Assembly (NCBI GenBank): GCA_014238905.1
Contig: JABAAE010000002.1
Span: 310,001-374,000 of the forward strand
DNA length: 64,000 bases
Reading direction: 5' to 3'
Source of the DNA: Planctomycetota bacterium
Lineage (GTDB): Bacteria; Planctomycetota; Planctomycetia; Pirellulales; Pirellulaceae
Shown here piece by piece: positions 31,101-42,309 of the stretch. A program made the position numbers and the translations under genes. Position 1 is the stretch's first letter. Every line of letters starts with the position of its first letter. The notes beneath the pieces were generated by a model, which was not told the origin of the DNA, did no database searches, and was given only the letters and a program-made list of their open reading frames with translations.

Positions 31101-31928
31101 AAGTCCGATTGGGACTTGGTCGAAAAGGCGATTGACACTCGTGATCGTCAATTGAACAGCATGAAGCGGGGCGATGAACTCCGTAGTGGTGTTCTGCAAA
31201 TGGTGAAAGTCTATATCGCGACCAAACGAGTCATCTCCGTTGGTGACAAGATGGCCGGTCGTCACGGCAACAAGGGTGTTATTTCCAAGATTCTTCCGAA
31301 GGAAGATATGCCCTATCTTGAAGACGGAACCCCGTTGCACATTTTGCTTAATCCGTTGGGTGTTCCAAGTCGTATGAATGTAGGACAAATCCTCGAAACC
31401 CACTTGGGTTGGGCTGGTGCCAAATTAGGTTTCCAATCCATCAATCCGGTTTTTGAAGGTGCTGACGAAGAGAGTATCAACGACTGTCTCGAGGAAGCTG
31501 GACTACCTCGCCACGGCAAGACCCAATTATTTGATGGCCGAACGGGTGATCAGATGAAGCAGGAAACAACCGTTGGCTACATCTACATGCTGAAACTCCA
31601 CCATTTGGTTGACGACAAGGTACATGCTCGAAGCACCGGTCCTTATTCACTGATTACACAACAGCCTCTTGGTGGAAAAGCAAGGTTTGGTGGACAACGA
31701 TTTGGAGAGATGGAAGTTTGGGCCCTCGAAGCCTATGGCGCCGCCTACATCCTGCAGGAATTGTTGACCGTAAAAAGTGACGATGTCGAAGGACGAACCA
31801 AAATCTACGAATCCATGGTCAAGGGTGAAAACACGCTCGAAGCTGGCACCCCTGCTAGTTTTGATGTTTTGACCAACGAGATTCGGGGACTCGCTTTGAA
31901 TATGCAGCTGGAAAAACGACGTATCTAG
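28194..31928 (+). CDS. rpoB: RNA polymerase beta subunit
   Basis: 1244 residues; with beta-prime it forms the catalytic core of RNA polymerase. The rifampicin-pocket region begins near residue 456 ([20 protein letters not shown]), followed by [18 protein letters not shown] and [18 protein letters not shown]. The C-terminal part has [19 protein letters not shown] and [20 protein letters not shown], all diagnostic. It is somewhat shorter than the E. coli subunit and lacks its large lineage-specific insertions. The gap to rplL is 222 bp, to rpoC 64 bp. Confidence 0.99.
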   Translation: MAVTVERRLAPTSIRNFGRERRKIVTPDLTKIQTKSYDAFLQLDVEMEKRKDQGIEGVLREIFPIESYDKSHKLDYVRYELGKPRYTPEECRQLRMTYGRPFRVWLRLNKEEPIEEEVYLGDIPIMLGGGEFIINGAERVVVSQLHRSPGIDFVMDTDGTSDRKLPSCRVIPERGSWIEVNCTKKDALSVRIDQSGKFSAMTLLRAMDAKYSEDSDILRAFYPSAKQKVVDGRSVQKIDGRIAVDDVVYPATSDRAGEIIIEAGHKISKDVAETICSCGLKTIEVMEAPKSSLIFNSLADDNTASHEEALLRIYQRLRPGNPAALEKARTLFHEKFFDINRYRLGRVGRFRINRKLDLGVSENEMTLRPDDIMASVKYLLELSENTGNAHIDDIDHLGNRRLRTIDELACDELRKGFLKLRRTVQERMSLKDAEDITPRSLINPKSISAAIEYFFGRGELSQVVDQTNPLSQLTHERRLSALGPGGLNRKRAGFEVRDVHISHYGRICPIETPEGTNIGLISSLAIYAAVDDYGFLVTPYMKVKSGKLSEEIVWLRADEEVDAFVAPADTTVVDGEIAGSKGMGGNIIARHKADFDLVDPTAVTYMDVAPSQMVGVSAALIPFLEHDDANRALMGSNMQRQAVPLLVPEPPIVGTGMEKEVAKNSSMVVVAKRAGKVTYVDSTRIVVGTDVYELKKYSGLNERTCLNQRPIINLGDKVARGDVLADGAATLNGELALGRNVLVGFMSFDGFNFEDAIIISEELVQKDTYTSIHIEEFDVEIRETKLGREEFTRDIPNVSEKALRNLDDSGIVQVGTYVKPGDILVGKVSPKSKTELTPEEKLLHAIFGRAGEDVKNDSLDVPSGIEGIVIDTQKFSRQMSLSDEERKVFQKDLKAAESEGNEQVASAFSDMIEKMETALGKAVTDEDGVALTRDQDPKFVAERAQSFRLSQVLGNLRSQEKISSVQQIYKSDWDLVEKAIDTRDRQLNSMKRGDELRSGVLQMVKVYIATKRVISVGDKMAGRHGNKGVISKILPKEDMPYLEDGTPLHILLNPLGVPSRMNVGQILETHLGWAGAKLGFQSINPVFEGADEESINDCLEEAGLPRHGKTQLFDGRTGDQMKQETTVGYIYMLKLHHLVDDKVHARSTGPYSLITQQPLGGKARFGGQRFGEMEVWALEAYGAAYILQELLTVKSDDVEGRTKIYESMVKGENTLEAGTPASFDVLTNEIRGLALNMQLEKRRI

Positions 31929-31992
31929 AAGTTTTTCATTTTTAGAATTAATCCGGAACCAATTCAAGAATTCCTAACGGGGAAAAACGCCG

Positions 31993-34900
31993 ATGGCAAC
32001 CGCAGAAAGCTCCTACGATCGAATTAATGATTATGCTTCTGTAAAAATCAGCTTGGCCCGACCGCACGACATTCGCAGCTGGTCGTTTGGCGAAGTGAAA
32101 AAACCCGAGACGATCAATTACCGTACCTATCGTCCCGAAAAAGATGGCTTGTTTTGTGAGCGGATTTTCGGTCCTGAAAAAGACTGGGAATGTGCGTGCG
32201 GTAAGTACCGCGGCATGAAATACAAGGGCATGATTTGTGATCGTTGCGGCGTCAAGGTAACCCATTCTCGTGTGCGGCGAAAACGAATGGGGCACATCGA
32301 ATTGGCGGCTCCAGTAGTTCACATCTGGTTCTTCAAGGCGATGCCAAGTCGCCTTGGAAATTTGCTGGAAATGAAAACGACCAGCCTTGAAAAAGTTATT
32401 TATTTCCAGGATTACGTCGTCGTTGATCCAGGCACAACGGAGCTTGAACGCCAACAGCTACTGACCGAAGAAGAGTACCGGGAAGCCAAACAGCAGTATG
32501 GCGAAGGAAGCTTTACAGCCGAAATGGGAGCAGATGCAGTTCGAAAGCTCCTGAACCATCTCGATCTCGTCAAACTCTCAGAAGTTTTGCGGGAAGAGAT
32601 GAAGACAACCAATTCCAAGCAAAAGCGTAAGGACCTGACAAACCGACTGAAAATTGTCGAATCGATTCGAGATAGTGACAACAAGCCAGAGTGGATGGTC
32701 CTGGATGTCATTCCCGTCATTCCACCAGATTTGCGTCCCTTGGTTTTGCTGGACTCTGGCAATTTTGCGACAAGTGATTTGAATGACTTGTATCGGAGAA
32801 TCATCAACAGAAATAATCGTTTGCGAAAATTGGTTGACTTGAATGCACCAGAAGTCATCATCCGCAACGAAAAACGTATGCTGCAACAGTCCGTGGATGC
32901 GTTGTTTGATAACAACCGATGTAAGCGTCCCGTATTGGGAAGCAGTAATCGTCCCTTGAAATCCCTAACCGATATGATCAAAGGGAAACAGGGTCGATTC
33001 CGGGAAAACCTGCTTGGCAAACGCGTCGACTATTCGGCACGAAGTGTCATCGTCGTGGGTCCTCGATTGAAACTGCATCAATGTGGATTGCCCAAGAAAA
33101 TTGCTTTAGAACTTTACCAACCGTTTATTATTCGGCGACTCAAGGAACTTGGACACGCGGACACAATCAAAAGTGCCAAAAAGATGCTTGAGCGAAAGGA
33201 CGAGGAAGTTTGGGACATCCTCGATTCAGTTATTCAGAATCACCCCGTGCTGTTGAATCGGGCCCCTACCCTGCACCGAATGGGAATTCAGGCATTCGAG
33301 CCAATTCTAGTCGAGGGCAATGCGATCAATCTACATCCGTTGGTCTGCAAGGGCTTTAATGCAGACTTTGACGGTGACCAGATGGCGGTTCACCTTCCGC
33401 TATCAATTGAAGCACAGGTCGAAGCACACACGTTGATGCTATCTACCAACAATATTTTTGCACCTTCCAATGGTAAACCCATTATGAGTCCTTCACAGGA
33501 CACCGTAATGGGATGCTACTTTATCACCTTGGTGCTGCCCAACGGAAAAGGTGAAGGGATGACGTTTTCGTCATTGGAAGAAGCCGATTTCGCTTTCTCT
33601 CAAAACATCATCGACATTCACGCGAAAATCAAAGTTCGCCTGCCGAAAAACGAGTATTGTCGCTCAAGTGATAAAGAAGCAGAACGCGAAGGTCCCGGCT
33701 TGGTTGTCGAAACCTCCTACGGCCGTGTGATGTTTAACATGATGCTTCCAGAGGGTCTGGATTTTTATAACTTCCGGATGAAAAGTGGCGATTTGGCCGA
33801 TGTCATCTCGGATTGTTACCAAACCTTGGGTCGGCAAGCGACCATTGATCTTCTTGATGACATGAATCAGCTCGGTTTCCGCGAAAGCACCCGTAGCGGA
33901 CTGTCGTTTGCGACCGACGACTTGGTCACCCCGGATAGCAAACATACGGTCATCAGCAGTGCCGAGAAAGAAGTTCTCAAATTGACCAAGCTGTATGAGC
34001 GTGGAGTGATCACCGAAAAAGAACGATACAACAAGGTTCTCGAGACTTGGACTCATGCCCGGGAGGAAATCACCCGTGACATGAAAATAGTCATGGAAGG
34101 TGACGTCCGCGGTGATACCGGATACGTCAATCCGGTATTCCTGATGGCGGATTCCGGCGCTCGAGGTGGTATTGAACAGATTCGTCAGTTGGCTGGCATG
34201 CGAGGCCTGATGGCAAAGCCAAGCGGCGAGATCATTGAAAACCCGATCAAAGCGAATTTCCGAGAAGGACTTGGCGTATTGGAGTACTTCTCGTCCACTC
34301 ACGGTGCCCGAAAGGGACTGGCCGATACGGCACTCAAGACGGCAGACTCAGGATACCTGACTCGAAAATTGGCTGACGTAGCACAAAACGTGGTCGTCAC
34401 GTTGGAGGACTGCGAAACGACTCAGGGAATCACCAAAGGAGTCGTTTATCGAGGTGAAAAAGTGGAGGTTCGTCTTTCCGAGGCAATCAATGGTCGGGTA
34501 AGTCGCCAGAATATTGTCAATCCGGTCACCGATGAAGTGATTGTTCGGGAAAACCAGATGATTACCCCGGACATTGCCAGGAAAATTGAGGGGATGGGAT
34601 TGGAAAAGATCCAAATTCGTAGCCCCATGACCTGTGATGCACCATTGGGTGTTTGTCGCTGTTGTTACGGAATGGACATGTCAACTGGATCGTTGGTTGA
34701 AGAAGGCATGGCGGTTGGAATTATCGCTGCCCAAAGTATCGGCGAACCGGGTACACAGCTGACGATGAGAACTTTTCACATTGGTGGTGTGGCAAACACC
34801 GCCACCGAGGAAAACCACAAGAAAAACCGCAAGGGAGGAACTGTACAGCTCATTCGATTACGTTCGGTCACCAATGACAATGGCGACGACGTCGTCCTTT

Positions 34901-36351
34901 CAAGGAATGGTGAAATCGCTATTTGCGACCAGAAAGGTCGCGAGATCGAAAAGCACTCCGTTCCGGCCGGTGCGATTCTGAAGATTAAAGAAGGGTCCCA
35001 AGTCAGAGCGAATACGAAACTTTGCGAATGGAACCCGTTCTCCATCCCTGTCCTGGCGGAGGTTTCTGGTCGTGTTCGTTATGACGATATCGTCGAGGGC
35101 GAGACCATGGGTATGGAAAAAGATGCCAGTGGTACCATCCGCAAATCGATTATCGAACACAAAGGTGTTCTTCATCCTCAGATTGTAATCGAAGATGAAA
35201 ATGGAAAGCCTCTGGATTTTTATTATCTTCCTGAACGGGCCTACGTACTGGTCGAAGAAGGCGAGATGATTTCCGGTGGAACCCCTGTTGCAGAGACCCC
35301 TCGGGAGGCTTCTGGTACGGCAGACATTACCGGTGGTTTGCCGCGGGTTACGGAGATTTTCGAAGCTCGAAAGCCAAAAGATCCTGCGGTTATTGCCGAA
35401 ATTGAGGGCGAAGTTGAATTACTTCAGGAAAAGCGTCGAGGTAAGCGGGTCGTTGTCGTCCGGAATACTGAATCCGGCATGGAAGTGGAACACACCGTTC
35501 CCCCTGGAAAGAGGTTGCTTGCTCAATCGGGTGACTATGTTAAAGCTGGGCAGGCATTGATTGATGGGCCCATCGTACCGCATGACATTCTTCACGTTTC
35601 TGGGGAAGAAGCCGTTCAGGATTACCTGTTGCATGAAGTTCAAAGCGTCTACCGAAGCCAAAGGGTAGGAATCAACGATAAACACTTGGAAATTATCGTC
35701 ACTCGCATGCTTCGAAAAGTAAAAATTGAAACGCCGGGTGACACCAACCTGCTACCGGGTCTGGTCTGTGATCGTTTTGATTTCCGGCATGTTAATCAGG
35801 AATTGGCCAAGTGCGTTAAGATTTCGGAAGTGGGGGACAGTCACTTTTCTCTTGAACAAATTGTTCCCAAGGACCATCTCGAAGAGATCAACACTAAAAT
35901 TACTGACGAAGGTGGAACTCCGGCAAAGGGCTCCAAGCCCAAACCTGCCACCGCGAGTACCCAGCTTCTGGGAATCACCAAGGCATCGGTTCAAAGTTCA
36001 AGTTTCATTTCAGCCGCCAGTTTCCAGGAAACAACCAAGGTTTTGACCGAAGCTGCTCTTTCTGGAAAAATCGACAATCTGGTAGGCCTCAAAGAAAACG
36101 TCATTTTGGGGCATTTGATCCCGGCGGGAACCGGTTTCAGAACATTCCAGGAGTCGGAAGTCCGATATAACCTTCAGATCATTCCTGATTCAGCGGCCAC
36201 TTTCTCAAGTTCCGATGAGCAATACCCGCTTCTGCAGGAACCTACAGGAAATGGCTCGGCCTCGGAGCCAAGCGTTGAACCTGCTAAACCGGCCGCCCCA
36301 ACCGGTTTAGAGGAGATATTTGGAACCGGAGAGAATTTGGGCGAACAATAA
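31993..36351 (+). CDS. rpoC: RNA polymerase beta-prime subunit
   Basis: 1452 residues. The N-terminal zinc site is visible in [20 protein letters not shown]. The catalytic Mg site NADFDGDQ is at residues 456-463. A second zinc site starts at about residue 881 ([15 protein letters not shown]), next to the trigger-loop region [18 protein letters not shown]. The C-terminal ~45 residues after the conserved end are a Pro/Glu/Ser-rich tail ([20 protein letters not shown]), probably disordered. A terminator follows. Confidence 0.99.
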   Translation: MATAESSYDRINDYASVKISLARPHDIRSWSFGEVKKPETINYRTYRPEKDGLFCERIFGPEKDWECACGKYRGMKYKGMICDRCGVKVTHSRVRRKRMGHIELAAPVVHIWFFKAMPSRLGNLLEMKTTSLEKVIYFQDYVVVDPGTTELERQQLLTEEEYREAKQQYGEGSFTAEMGADAVRKLLNHLDLVKLSEVLREEMKTTNSKQKRKDLTNRLKIVESIRDSDNKPEWMVLDVIPVIPPDLRPLVLLDSGNFATSDLNDLYRRIINRNNRLRKLVDLNAPEVIIRNEKRMLQQSVDALFDNNRCKRPVLGSSNRPLKSLTDMIKGKQGRFRENLLGKRVDYSARSVIVVGPRLKLHQCGLPKKIALELYQPFIIRRLKELGHADTIKSAKKMLERKDEEVWDILDSVIQNHPVLLNRAPTLHRMGIQAFEPILVEGNAINLHPLVCKGFNADFDGDQMAVHLPLSIEAQVEAHTLMLSTNNIFAPSNGKPIMSPSQDTVMGCYFITLVLPNGKGEGMTFSSLEEADFAFSQNIIDIHAKIKVRLPKNEYCRSSDKEAEREGPGLVVETSYGRVMFNMMLPEGLDFYNFRMKSGDLADVISDCYQTLGRQATIDLLDDMNQLGFRESTRSGLSFATDDLVTPDSKHTVISSAEKEVLKLTKLYERGVITEKERYNKVLETWTHAREEITRDMKIVMEGDVRGDTGYVNPVFLMADSGARGGIEQIRQLAGMRGLMAKPSGEIIENPIKANFREGLGVLEYFSSTHGARKGLADTALKTADSGYLTRKLADVAQNVVVTLEDCETTQGITKGVVYRGEKVEVRLSEAINGRVSRQNIVNPVTDEVIVRENQMITPDIARKIEGMGLEKIQIRSPMTCDAPLGVCRCCYGMDMSTGSLVEEGMAVGIIAAQSIGEPGTQLTMRTFHIGGVANTATEENHKKNRKGGTVQLIRLRSVTNDNGDDVVLSRNGEIAICDQKGREIEKHSVPAGAILKIKEGSQVRANTKLCEWNPFSIPVLAEVSGRVRYDDIVEGETMGMEKDASGTIRKSIIEHKGVLHPQIVIEDENGKPLDFYYLPERAYVLVEEGEMISGGTPVAETPREASGTADITGGLPRVTEIFEARKPKDPAVIAEIEGEVELLQEKRRGKRVVVVRNTESGMEVEHTVPPGKRLLAQSGDYVKAGQALIDGPIVPHDILHVSGEEAVQDYLLHEVQSVYRSQRVGINDKHLEIIVTRMLRKVKIETPGDTNLLPGLVCDRFDFRHVNQELAKCVKISEVGDSHFSLEQIVPKDHLEEINTKITDEGGTPAKGSKPKPATASTQLLGITKASVQSSSFISAASFQETTKVLTEAALSGKIDNLVGLKENVILGHLIPAGTGFRTFQESEVRYNLQIIPDSAATFSSSDEQYPLLQEPTGNGSASEPSVEPAKPAAPTGLEEIFGTGENLGEQ

Positions 36352-36361
36352 CGACTAGATG

Positions 36362-36388
36362 GGGCCAAATTACGGTTTGGCCCGTTTT
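36362..36388 (+). terminator. Rho-independent terminator after rpoC
   Basis: GGGCCAAA (36362-36369) pairs with TTTGGCCC (36376-36383), followed by G and four T. It separates rpoBC from rpsL. Confidence 0.8.
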
Positions 36389-36427
36389 GATCGACCAAAA
36401 CCATATCAAAGGGTTTTGGCCGAAGCC

Positions 36428-36455
36428 TTGACAAACCACATTTCATTCGTATTGT
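36428..36455 (+). promoter_or_regulatory. Candidate sigma-70 promoter for rpsL-rpsG
   Basis: An exact TTGACA (36428-36433) with TATTGT (36450-36455) after 16 bp, located between the rpoC terminator and the rpsL start at 36494. It is the clearest promoter-like match seen in the window. Confidence 0.55.
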
Positions 36456-36493
36456 GGTAAGTCTCCCTTTTACCGTTGGAAAAATAGAAATTA

Positions 36494-36859
36494 ATGCCGA
36501 CAATTAATCAGCTCGTTCGCAAACGACGAAAACAGAAGCGAAAATTTACCAAGGCTCCAGTGTTGGACAAATGCCCTCATAAGCAGGGCGTCTGCTTGCA
36601 GGTTCGGACAATGACACCAAAGAAGCCTAATTCTGCGCTTCGAAAGATCACTCGTGTCCGCCTTTCCAATGGAAAAGAAGTGACGGTATACATCCCTGGC
36701 GAGGGACACAACCTTCAAGAGCACTCCATTGTTCTTGTTCGTGGTGGCCGTGTCCGTGATTTGCCAGGTGTACGGTATCAAGTCGTCCGTGGCGCTCAAG
36801 ACACTTTAGGCGTCGAAAATCGTAAGCAATCCCGTAGCCGATACGGTACCAAAAAGTAA
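36494..36859 (+). CDS. rpsL: Ribosomal protein S12
   Basis: 121 residues. S12 lies at the decoding centre. [11 protein letters not shown] retains the two lysines whose change gives streptomycin resistance in other bacteria, and [11 protein letters not shown] is intact. The gene starts the str-type group rpsL-rpsG-EF-G, apparently under its own promoter. Confidence 0.98.
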   Translation: MPTINQLVRKRRKQKRKFTKAPVLDKCPHKQGVCLQVRTMTPKKPNSALRKITRVRLSNGKEVTVYIPGEGHNLQEHSIVLVRGGRVRDLPGVRYQVVRGAQDTLGVENRKQSRSRYGTKK

Positions 36860-36908
36860 CTTTCCTAAATCAATCATATATTTTCGCGGTTTTGCCGCTG
36901 GAGAAAAA

Positions 36909-37379
36909 ATGGGCCGGATTACCGCCAGTCGTTCAAAGTTGAAAGGCGATCCCAAGTACGATTCGCTTCTTGTTTCCAAGTTCATCAATAATCTGATGTG
37001 GGATGGCAAAAAGACGGTTGCTCAACGGGTATTTTATGATGCACTGGACGAGATTAAGCGTCGTCTGCCAGATGTGGAAGAACTGGATGTGTTCAATCAG
37101 GCCGTTGAAAATGTCAAACCCTTTATCGAAGTCCGTTCCAAACGAGTCGGTGGTGCCGCCTATCAGGTTCCCATGCAGGTCAATAAAACCCGCCAGCAGT
37201 CGTTGGCAATTCGATGGTTGTTGACTGCCATTCGTGACAAAAAAGGACGCCCGACTCATCTGAAACTGGCAGACGAATTCGTAGCCGCCTATGGCAAAGA
37301 AGGCGTCGCCATGAATCGGCGGGAGAATGTGCACCGCATGGCAGATGCAAACAAGGCGTTTGCGCATTTTGCTTGGTAA
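36909..37379 (+). CDS. rpsG: Ribosomal protein S7
   Basis: 156 residues, normal length. S7 binds the 3' major domain of 16S rRNA near the E site. It contains [18 protein letters not shown] and [20 protein letters not shown], and ends [13 protein letters not shown]. It is followed by a terminator, so it and the EF-G gene may be transcribed separately. Confidence 0.98.
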   Translation: MGRITASRSKLKGDPKYDSLLVSKFINNLMWDGKKTVAQRVFYDALDEIKRRLPDVEELDVFNQAVENVKPFIEVRSKRVGGAAYQVPMQVNKTRQQSLAIRWLLTAIRDKKGRPTHLKLADEFVAAYGKEGVAMNRRENVHRMADANKAFAHFAW

Positions 37380-37396
37380 TCGAAACAGCATCCATT

Positions 37397-37426
37397 CAGC
37401 CACGTCGAAATTTCGTGGCTGTTTTT
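37397..37426 (+). terminator. Rho-independent terminator after rpsG
   Basis: CAGCCACG (37397-37404) pairs with CGTGGCTG (37414-37421) and is followed by five T. Confidence 0.85.
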
Positions 37427-37659
37427 ATGCGCAAAATCAACTTTAACGAAACCCCGGAAACAAATCATTTGGATAACGCTGGCCATCAAATGACATCGTA
37501 GATGCATTCGACCCTCTTGCGAAATCCTTTTACTTCAGGAACCAACTATATTGGCATGATCTGCCTGTTGCAGATTAGACCCTAATTGGTCGTAACCCAA
37601 TCCAGTGGACGTCTCCCTCTACCCACCTCACTCAAATCGCAAAAGCACAGTCTGAGCCA

Positions 37660-39759
37660 ATGCCACAACGCAAACTGGAAAACATTCGCAATATTGGAAT
37701 CATCGCCCATATTGACGCGGGAAAAACAACAGTCACCGAGCGACTATTGTTTCTATCGGGTGCCAAACATCGTGTTGGCAGAGTCGATCATGGCAATACC
37801 GAGACTGATGAGGATGAAGAGGAGCAAAATCGCGGCATCACCATTTACTCGGCGTGCGTGACGTTCGAATGGAAAAAGGCGGTGATTAACCTGCTGGACA
37901 CACCTGGCCACGTCGATTTTACTGCCGAGGTGGAGAGGTGTCTTCGAGTCTTGGATGGGGCGGTGGTTGTTTTTAGTGCCCGGGAAGGTGTCGAGGCGCA
38001 AAGTGAAACGGTATGGAAGCAGGCAAACAAATATTCCGTTCCTCGGGTCGCGTTCATTAACAAGATGGATCGAGAGGGAGCCAGCTTTGAGCATGTACTC
38101 GAGCAAATGAAATCGAGATTACAGGCAAATCCAGTACCCATTCAAATTCCGGTCGGGGAAGGCCCTGAGCACATCGACAACCCGTTTCGGGGGGTCATCG
38201 ATCTCATCGAAATGAAATATCTTGTGTTCGATACCTCTAATGAAAATAGTGGGCGACAATTTGAGCCACGCGAAATCCCCGATGAATTCATTCAAAAAGC
38301 TGCGGAATATCGATCCGAATTACTCAGCACACTTTCGGACTTTTCCGAAGAGCTAATGGAATTAGCCCTAGAAGAAAAAGAGATCCCGCCAGCTTTAATT
38401 CATGATGTCATCCGCTTGGCAACGTTGTCCAGAAAGATTCAGCCAGTCCTCTGCGGATCAGCCTTGCACGGAATCGGAGGTCAGCAGATCCTCGATGCAG
38501 TCTGGGAGTATCTTCCCAGTCCGCTGGATCGTCCAGCCGTCGAAGGCACCAATCCAAAACGGTCCAAGCATACCGAAATTCGCAAACCGGACCCCGATGA
38601 ACCATTCTCAGGTTTGGTATTTAAAATCTTGCCTGCGAAGACCGGGGATCTTTACTGGATTCGGGTTTATTCAGGAACCTTGAAAGCAAATTCTCGAGCC
38701 CTTTGTCCCGGCAAGGAAAAAAAGGAAAACATTGCTCAGCTGTGGCAGATCCATGCCACCAGGAAAGAGCGTGATGGTCAGGTCGATGAGGTCTCCTGCG
38801 GCGACATAGTTGGTGTCATTGGACCACGCTTTGCCGTCACTGGGGACACGCTATGTGATGGCAAGTCTCCCATCGTACTCGAAAATATTGACTTCCCGGC
38901 TGCGGTCATTGAGATGGCGATCGAATCCGAATCGGCGACCGAACGAAAGAAGTTGGCAGATACGCTTGAAATGCTGAAGCGTCAGGATCCCACATTCCGA
39001 GCCAAGGAAAATAAGGAAACCGGTCAAACGTTGATCGGTGGTATGGGAGAACTACACCTGGAGGTGATTAAAAACCGGTTGCTCAGGGATTTCAACCTGA
39101 ACGTGAAAGTCCATAAGCCACGCGTCTCCTATCGGGAAACCATCCAAAATAACGCCGAGGTGACCGGCGAATGCCACCGACTGGTTTCCGGTCAACAACT
39201 CTTTGCAAAACTCAAGATTCGGATGGAGCCAGCACCAAAAATTGAAGGAGTGTTTATTTCAAATCGACTTCCCGAAGGAAAACTACCTCCCAGTTTTCAG
39301 GAGGCCGTGATGGAGCAGATGAACTCCCGCAAAGAAGGAGGTGGTCCCATCGGCAGCTTTCCACTTTCTAAATTGAAAATCATCCTGCTGGATTGCGAAG
39401 TTGATCCTGAACAATCCAATGAAATGGCATTCAGTATTGCCGCCGGAGAAGCTTTCGAAGCAGCGTTACAGAAAGGCGGTCCCGTTCTGCTGGAGCCTAT
39501 CATGAAGCTAACCATCACCACACCTGACGAATACTATGGATCATTTGTCGGGGACCTCTCTCAGCGACGAGCTCGTATTGTCAGCACCAACAATCTCAGT
39601 GGTGCAACAACAATCATCGAAGCGAACGCCCCCCTTGCAGAATTATTTGGATACTCGAATTCGCTCAGGAGTATGAGTCAGGGATTGGCAGGTTCATCAA
39701 TGGAGCCCTTGGAGTACGACGCTGCTCCTGAATCGGTGGTGAAGAGTTTTGCCCTGTAA
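37660..39759 (+). CDS. fusA: Elongation factor G family protein
   Basis: A 699-residue translational GTPase with G1 AHIDAGKTTVTERLL, G3 DTPGHVDFTAEVERCLRVLD and G4 NKMD. Domains II to V follow (HKPRVSYRETI; GAGELHLE-type GGMGELHLEVI). The switch I region is odd: ordinary EF-G has a segment like WMEQEQERGITI, here it is TDEDEEEQNRGITIYS, much more acidic. The G domain resembles mitochondrial EF-G2 in places and the later part EF-G1. Planctomycetes are known to have spdEFG1 and spdEFG2 subfamilies for translocation and recycling; this gene could be either, and phylogeny would decide. Its place after rpsG suggests a ribosomal role. Confidence 0.85.
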   Translation: MPQRKLENIRNIGIIAHIDAGKTTVTERLLFLSGAKHRVGRVDHGNTETDEDEEEQNRGITIYSACVTFEWKKAVINLLDTPGHVDFTAEVERCLRVLDGAVVVFSAREGVEAQSETVWKQANKYSVPRVAFINKMDREGASFEHVLEQMKSRLQANPVPIQIPVGEGPEHIDNPFRGVIDLIEMKYLVFDTSNENSGRQFEPREIPDEFIQKAAEYRSELLSTLSDFSEELMELALEEKEIPPALIHDVIRLATLSRKIQPVLCGSALHGIGGQQILDAVWEYLPSPLDRPAVEGTNPKRSKHTEIRKPDPDEPFSGLVFKILPAKTGDLYWIRVYSGTLKANSRALCPGKEKKENIAQLWQIHATRKERDGQVDEVSCGDIVGVIGPRFAVTGDTLCDGKSPIVLENIDFPAAVIEMAIESESATERKKLADTLEMLKRQDPTFRAKENKETGQTLIGGMGELHLEVIKNRLLRDFNLNVKVHKPRVSYRETIQNNAEVTGECHRLVSGQQLFAKLKIRMEPAPKIEGVFISNRLPEGKLPPSFQEAVMEQMNSRKEGGGPIGSFPLSKLKIILLDCEVDPEQSNEMAFSIAAGEAFEAALQKGGPVLLEPIMKLTITTPDEYYGSFVGDLSQRRARIVSTNNLSGATTIIEANAPLAELFGYSNSLRSMSQGLAGSSMEPLEYDAAPESVVKSFAL

Positions 39760-39812
39760 CGAGTCACTTTTTTCAACGAAACGCTGCCGCCCCTTGAAAG
39801 GAACAACCAAGC

Positions 39813-40643
39813 ATGGAAGTCATTTCACTGCAGAGCGGCAGTAATGGAAATTCGTTTTATGTCAAAGTTGCCGGTAAGCAATTCCTGTTTGATGCCGGCA
39901 TTTCTGGTGCTCTCGCGGAAAAACGATTAGCCCATCACAATCGTAACATCAGGGAGATTGACGGTCTGTTTATTTCTCATTCCCACCGCGATCACAGCAA
40001 GTCCATGGGGATATTCCATCGCAAGTTTGGGCACCCTGTTTTTGTCACTGAAAAAACACTGCTAGGGGCTCGCCGTGACAACAAACTAGGAGTGATTAAC
40101 GATCTCCACTTGTTTCATTGCGGTGAAACAATTGACTTTGGGGACGTGCAAATCCATACCATTCCGACACCCCACGATGCCGACGACAGTGTGGCATTTG
40201 TAATCGAACATCATGAACGACGTTTGGGTATCTTAACTGACATTGGTCACGCCTTTGATGGCCTAAGAGAAGTCTTACGTCTCTTGGATGCCGTTATTAT
40301 CGAGAGCAATTATGACCCCGAAATGCTCCGAAAAAGCAGGTATCCGATTTGGCTGAAACGCCGGGTCAGTGGTGACGGTGGGCACCTGTCAAATGATGAC
40401 TCAGCCATCGCTTTAAAGACCTCTGGTGCTGACAATTTGCAGTGGGCTTGCCTGTGCCATCTTTCAGCAGAAAACAACTGCCCTGAACTGGCCGTCGAAA
40501 CCCATCGACGGCTTTTAGGAAATGATCTTCCCATCCATGTTGCCAGTCGTTACGACGTCGGAGCTGTGCTGACGATTGATTACAATCAACCCTCGACAGG
40601 TCCTTGGCAGTTGGAACAACGGCCCACAGGAAAAACTCTCTAG
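39813..40643 (+). CDS. MBL-fold metallo-hydrolase (YycJ/WalJ-like)
   Basis: 276 residues. The metal-binding HSHRDHS motif near residue 55 and further histidines/aspartates (TPHDADDS; LTDIGHA; SNYDPEML) match the YycJ-type metallo-beta-lactamase family. In Firmicutes this family is linked to DNA metabolism or cell-wall control; the substrate is not known here. It lies 53 bp after the EF-G gene with an AAAGGAAC ribosome binding site, so co-transcription is likely. Confidence 0.88.
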   Translation: MEVISLQSGSNGNSFYVKVAGKQFLFDAGISGALAEKRLAHHNRNIREIDGLFISHSHRDHSKSMGIFHRKFGHPVFVTEKTLLGARRDNKLGVINDLHLFHCGETIDFGDVQIHTIPTPHDADDSVAFVIEHHERRLGILTDIGHAFDGLREVLRLLDAVIIESNYDPEMLRKSRYPIWLKRRVSGDGGHLSNDDSAIALKTSGADNLQWACLCHLSAENNCPELAVETHRRLLGNDLPIHVASRYDVGAVLTIDYNQPSTGPWQLEQRPTGKTL

Positions 40644-40719
40644 AGGTCCCTGTTTTAAACAACCAGTTCGAGGCGTGCCGTGATCAGGCTTGGCGTTCTG
40701 TTACGAACTAACTCATCGT

Positions 40720-42162
40720 TCAAAGCTCGTAACTCAATCCTCCACGATGCTGCGATCGGGAAATCTGATCCATCGCGTACAAACCAGCCAAAACAAATTC
40801 TACGCAACTCGCTCGCACCGCCTGATCCTGCGCCGCGTTGACTTCAAATGCTTTTTCCCAAACCGGCGGAACCCGTTGAAGTCTTTCTGCATAAGTGGCA
40901 GACGGCAACATGTCACCCACTTCAATTTTGATTCCCTTGGCAAACAACTCCGCCATTTCCTCCATCCCATGACGGTCAACGTATTCCTCAAATACGACTG
41001 AAATTGCCTCTGCAATCACCGCTTCCAATACCTGTTTTTCACTCATCTGATGGCTACCCATCAGATCGAGTTCCAGTTTCCCCAAACTGGAAGAGGCAAG
41101 GTGTCCCAAATCACTGATACGAGGAACGGCAGGTTTTTCACCGTGAATTATCCCACGCTGCCTCGCACTGGAGACCATGGTCCGAAAATTCGCTAATGAG
41201 ATCCTCGCACTGACACCGGATTGTTGGTCAATATATTTTGACTTGCGTGCGCAAATCGTTATCTGTTCGATAAGCTCTTTCATGAAGTAGGGAATCCGGA
41301 CGGGAAATTCCCCTTCCAGGTCAACGTTAGACTCCTGTTCCATAATCTCAATACCGGTGCTCCGTTGCCGGGGATAATGAGTCTGGATCAGTGACCCAAT
41401 GCGATCTTTTAATTGGGGGATAACTTTGCCGCTGCGATTATAAGTTGCAGGGTTTGCGGAAAAAAGAATCATCACGTCGATGTCAAACCGGACGGGATAA
41501 CCACGAATCTGAACATCCCGTTCCTCAAGAATATTGAAAAGCCCTACCTGCACCAATTCATCAAGTTCTGGCAATTCATTGACCGCAAAAATACCCCGAT
41601 GCATCCGCGGGATCAGTCCAAAATGAAGGGCATCTTCGGTCGACATACTGACTCCTCCGGCCAATTTGCCGGGATCAATCTCACCAATGAGATCTGCAAA
41701 CTTGGTACCAGGAGCCAATCGTTCGGTATACCGTTGGTCCTTTTTCCACCACCCGATCGGTATGTCTTGTGGATCATTTTCTGCAACCAATCGGCTCACC
41801 GCTGCACTGATAGGGTGATAGGGATCCTCGTGAAACGGAGCATCTGGCACATCAATAAAAGGGACGACCGGATCAAGGAAATCTACTAACCCACGCATCA
41901 ATCGACTTTTCGCTTGACCTTTTTCTCCTAAAAAAAGCATGTCGTGTCCTGACAAAAGCGCAATATTGACTTCCGGAATGACAGTGTCTTGGTAACCCAG
42001 AACTCCGGGATACAATTCTTCTCCGACAGACAATCGACGCGACAGGTTGTCAAAAATTTCCTGTTTGATCGTCCGTGACTTCCATCCGGATTCACGAAGC
42101 TGTTTGAGATTGGCAGGAAGGTTATCGTTCAATTCTATTTTCCCCAATGGACCTGGTTTCAT
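40720..42162 (-). CDS. ChlI/MoxR-like AAA+ ATPase
   Basis: 480 residues. Walker A GEKGQAKS is at residues 79-86, a Walker-B-like segment is [11 protein letters not shown] near residue 195, and a sensor-type region reads [15 protein letters not shown]. The layout is that of magnesium-chelatase subunit I/MoxR-type ATPases, which work with a VWA-domain partner to remodel or insert metal into a client protein. No chlorophyll-synthesis genes are nearby, so a chlorophyll role is unlikely. Upstream on the same strand is a membrane VWA protein (147-bp gap), and a ChlD-like VWA protein lies at 50722-52434. Confidence 0.85.
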   Translation of the reverse strand: MKPGPLGKIELNDNLPANLKQLRESGWKSRTIKQEIFDNLSRRLSVGEELYPGVLGYQDTVIPEVNIALLSGHDMLFLGEKGQAKSRLMRGLVDFLDPVVPFIDVPDAPFHEDPYHPISAAVSRLVAENDPQDIPIGWWKKDQRYTERLAPGTKFADLIGEIDPGKLAGGVSMSTEDALHFGLIPRMHRGIFAVNELPELDELVQVGLFNILEERDVQIRGYPVRFDIDVMILFSANPATYNRSGKVIPQLKDRIGSLIQTHYPRQRSTGIEIMEQESNVDLEGEFPVRIPYFMKELIEQITICARKSKYIDQQSGVSARISLANFRTMVSSARQRGIIHGEKPAVPRISDLGHLASSSLGKLELDLMGSHQMSEKQVLEAVIAEAISVVFEEYVDRHGMEEMAELFAKGIKIEVGDMLPSATYAERLQRVPPVWEKAFEVNAAQDQAVRASCVEFVLAGLYAMDQISRSQHRGGLSYEL

Positions 42163-42309
42163 TTACTGGCAAACTAATCGGATCTCTAAATATAGGCTAG
42201 TTTGGCATAAGACTATTCGTTCAGTTCTCGCAACCGGATTCCGCATTGATGAAATTCGCATTGGCGGAATGCGTTGAAACCATCGATCGCGAGAATCCGG
42301 CAATTCGGT

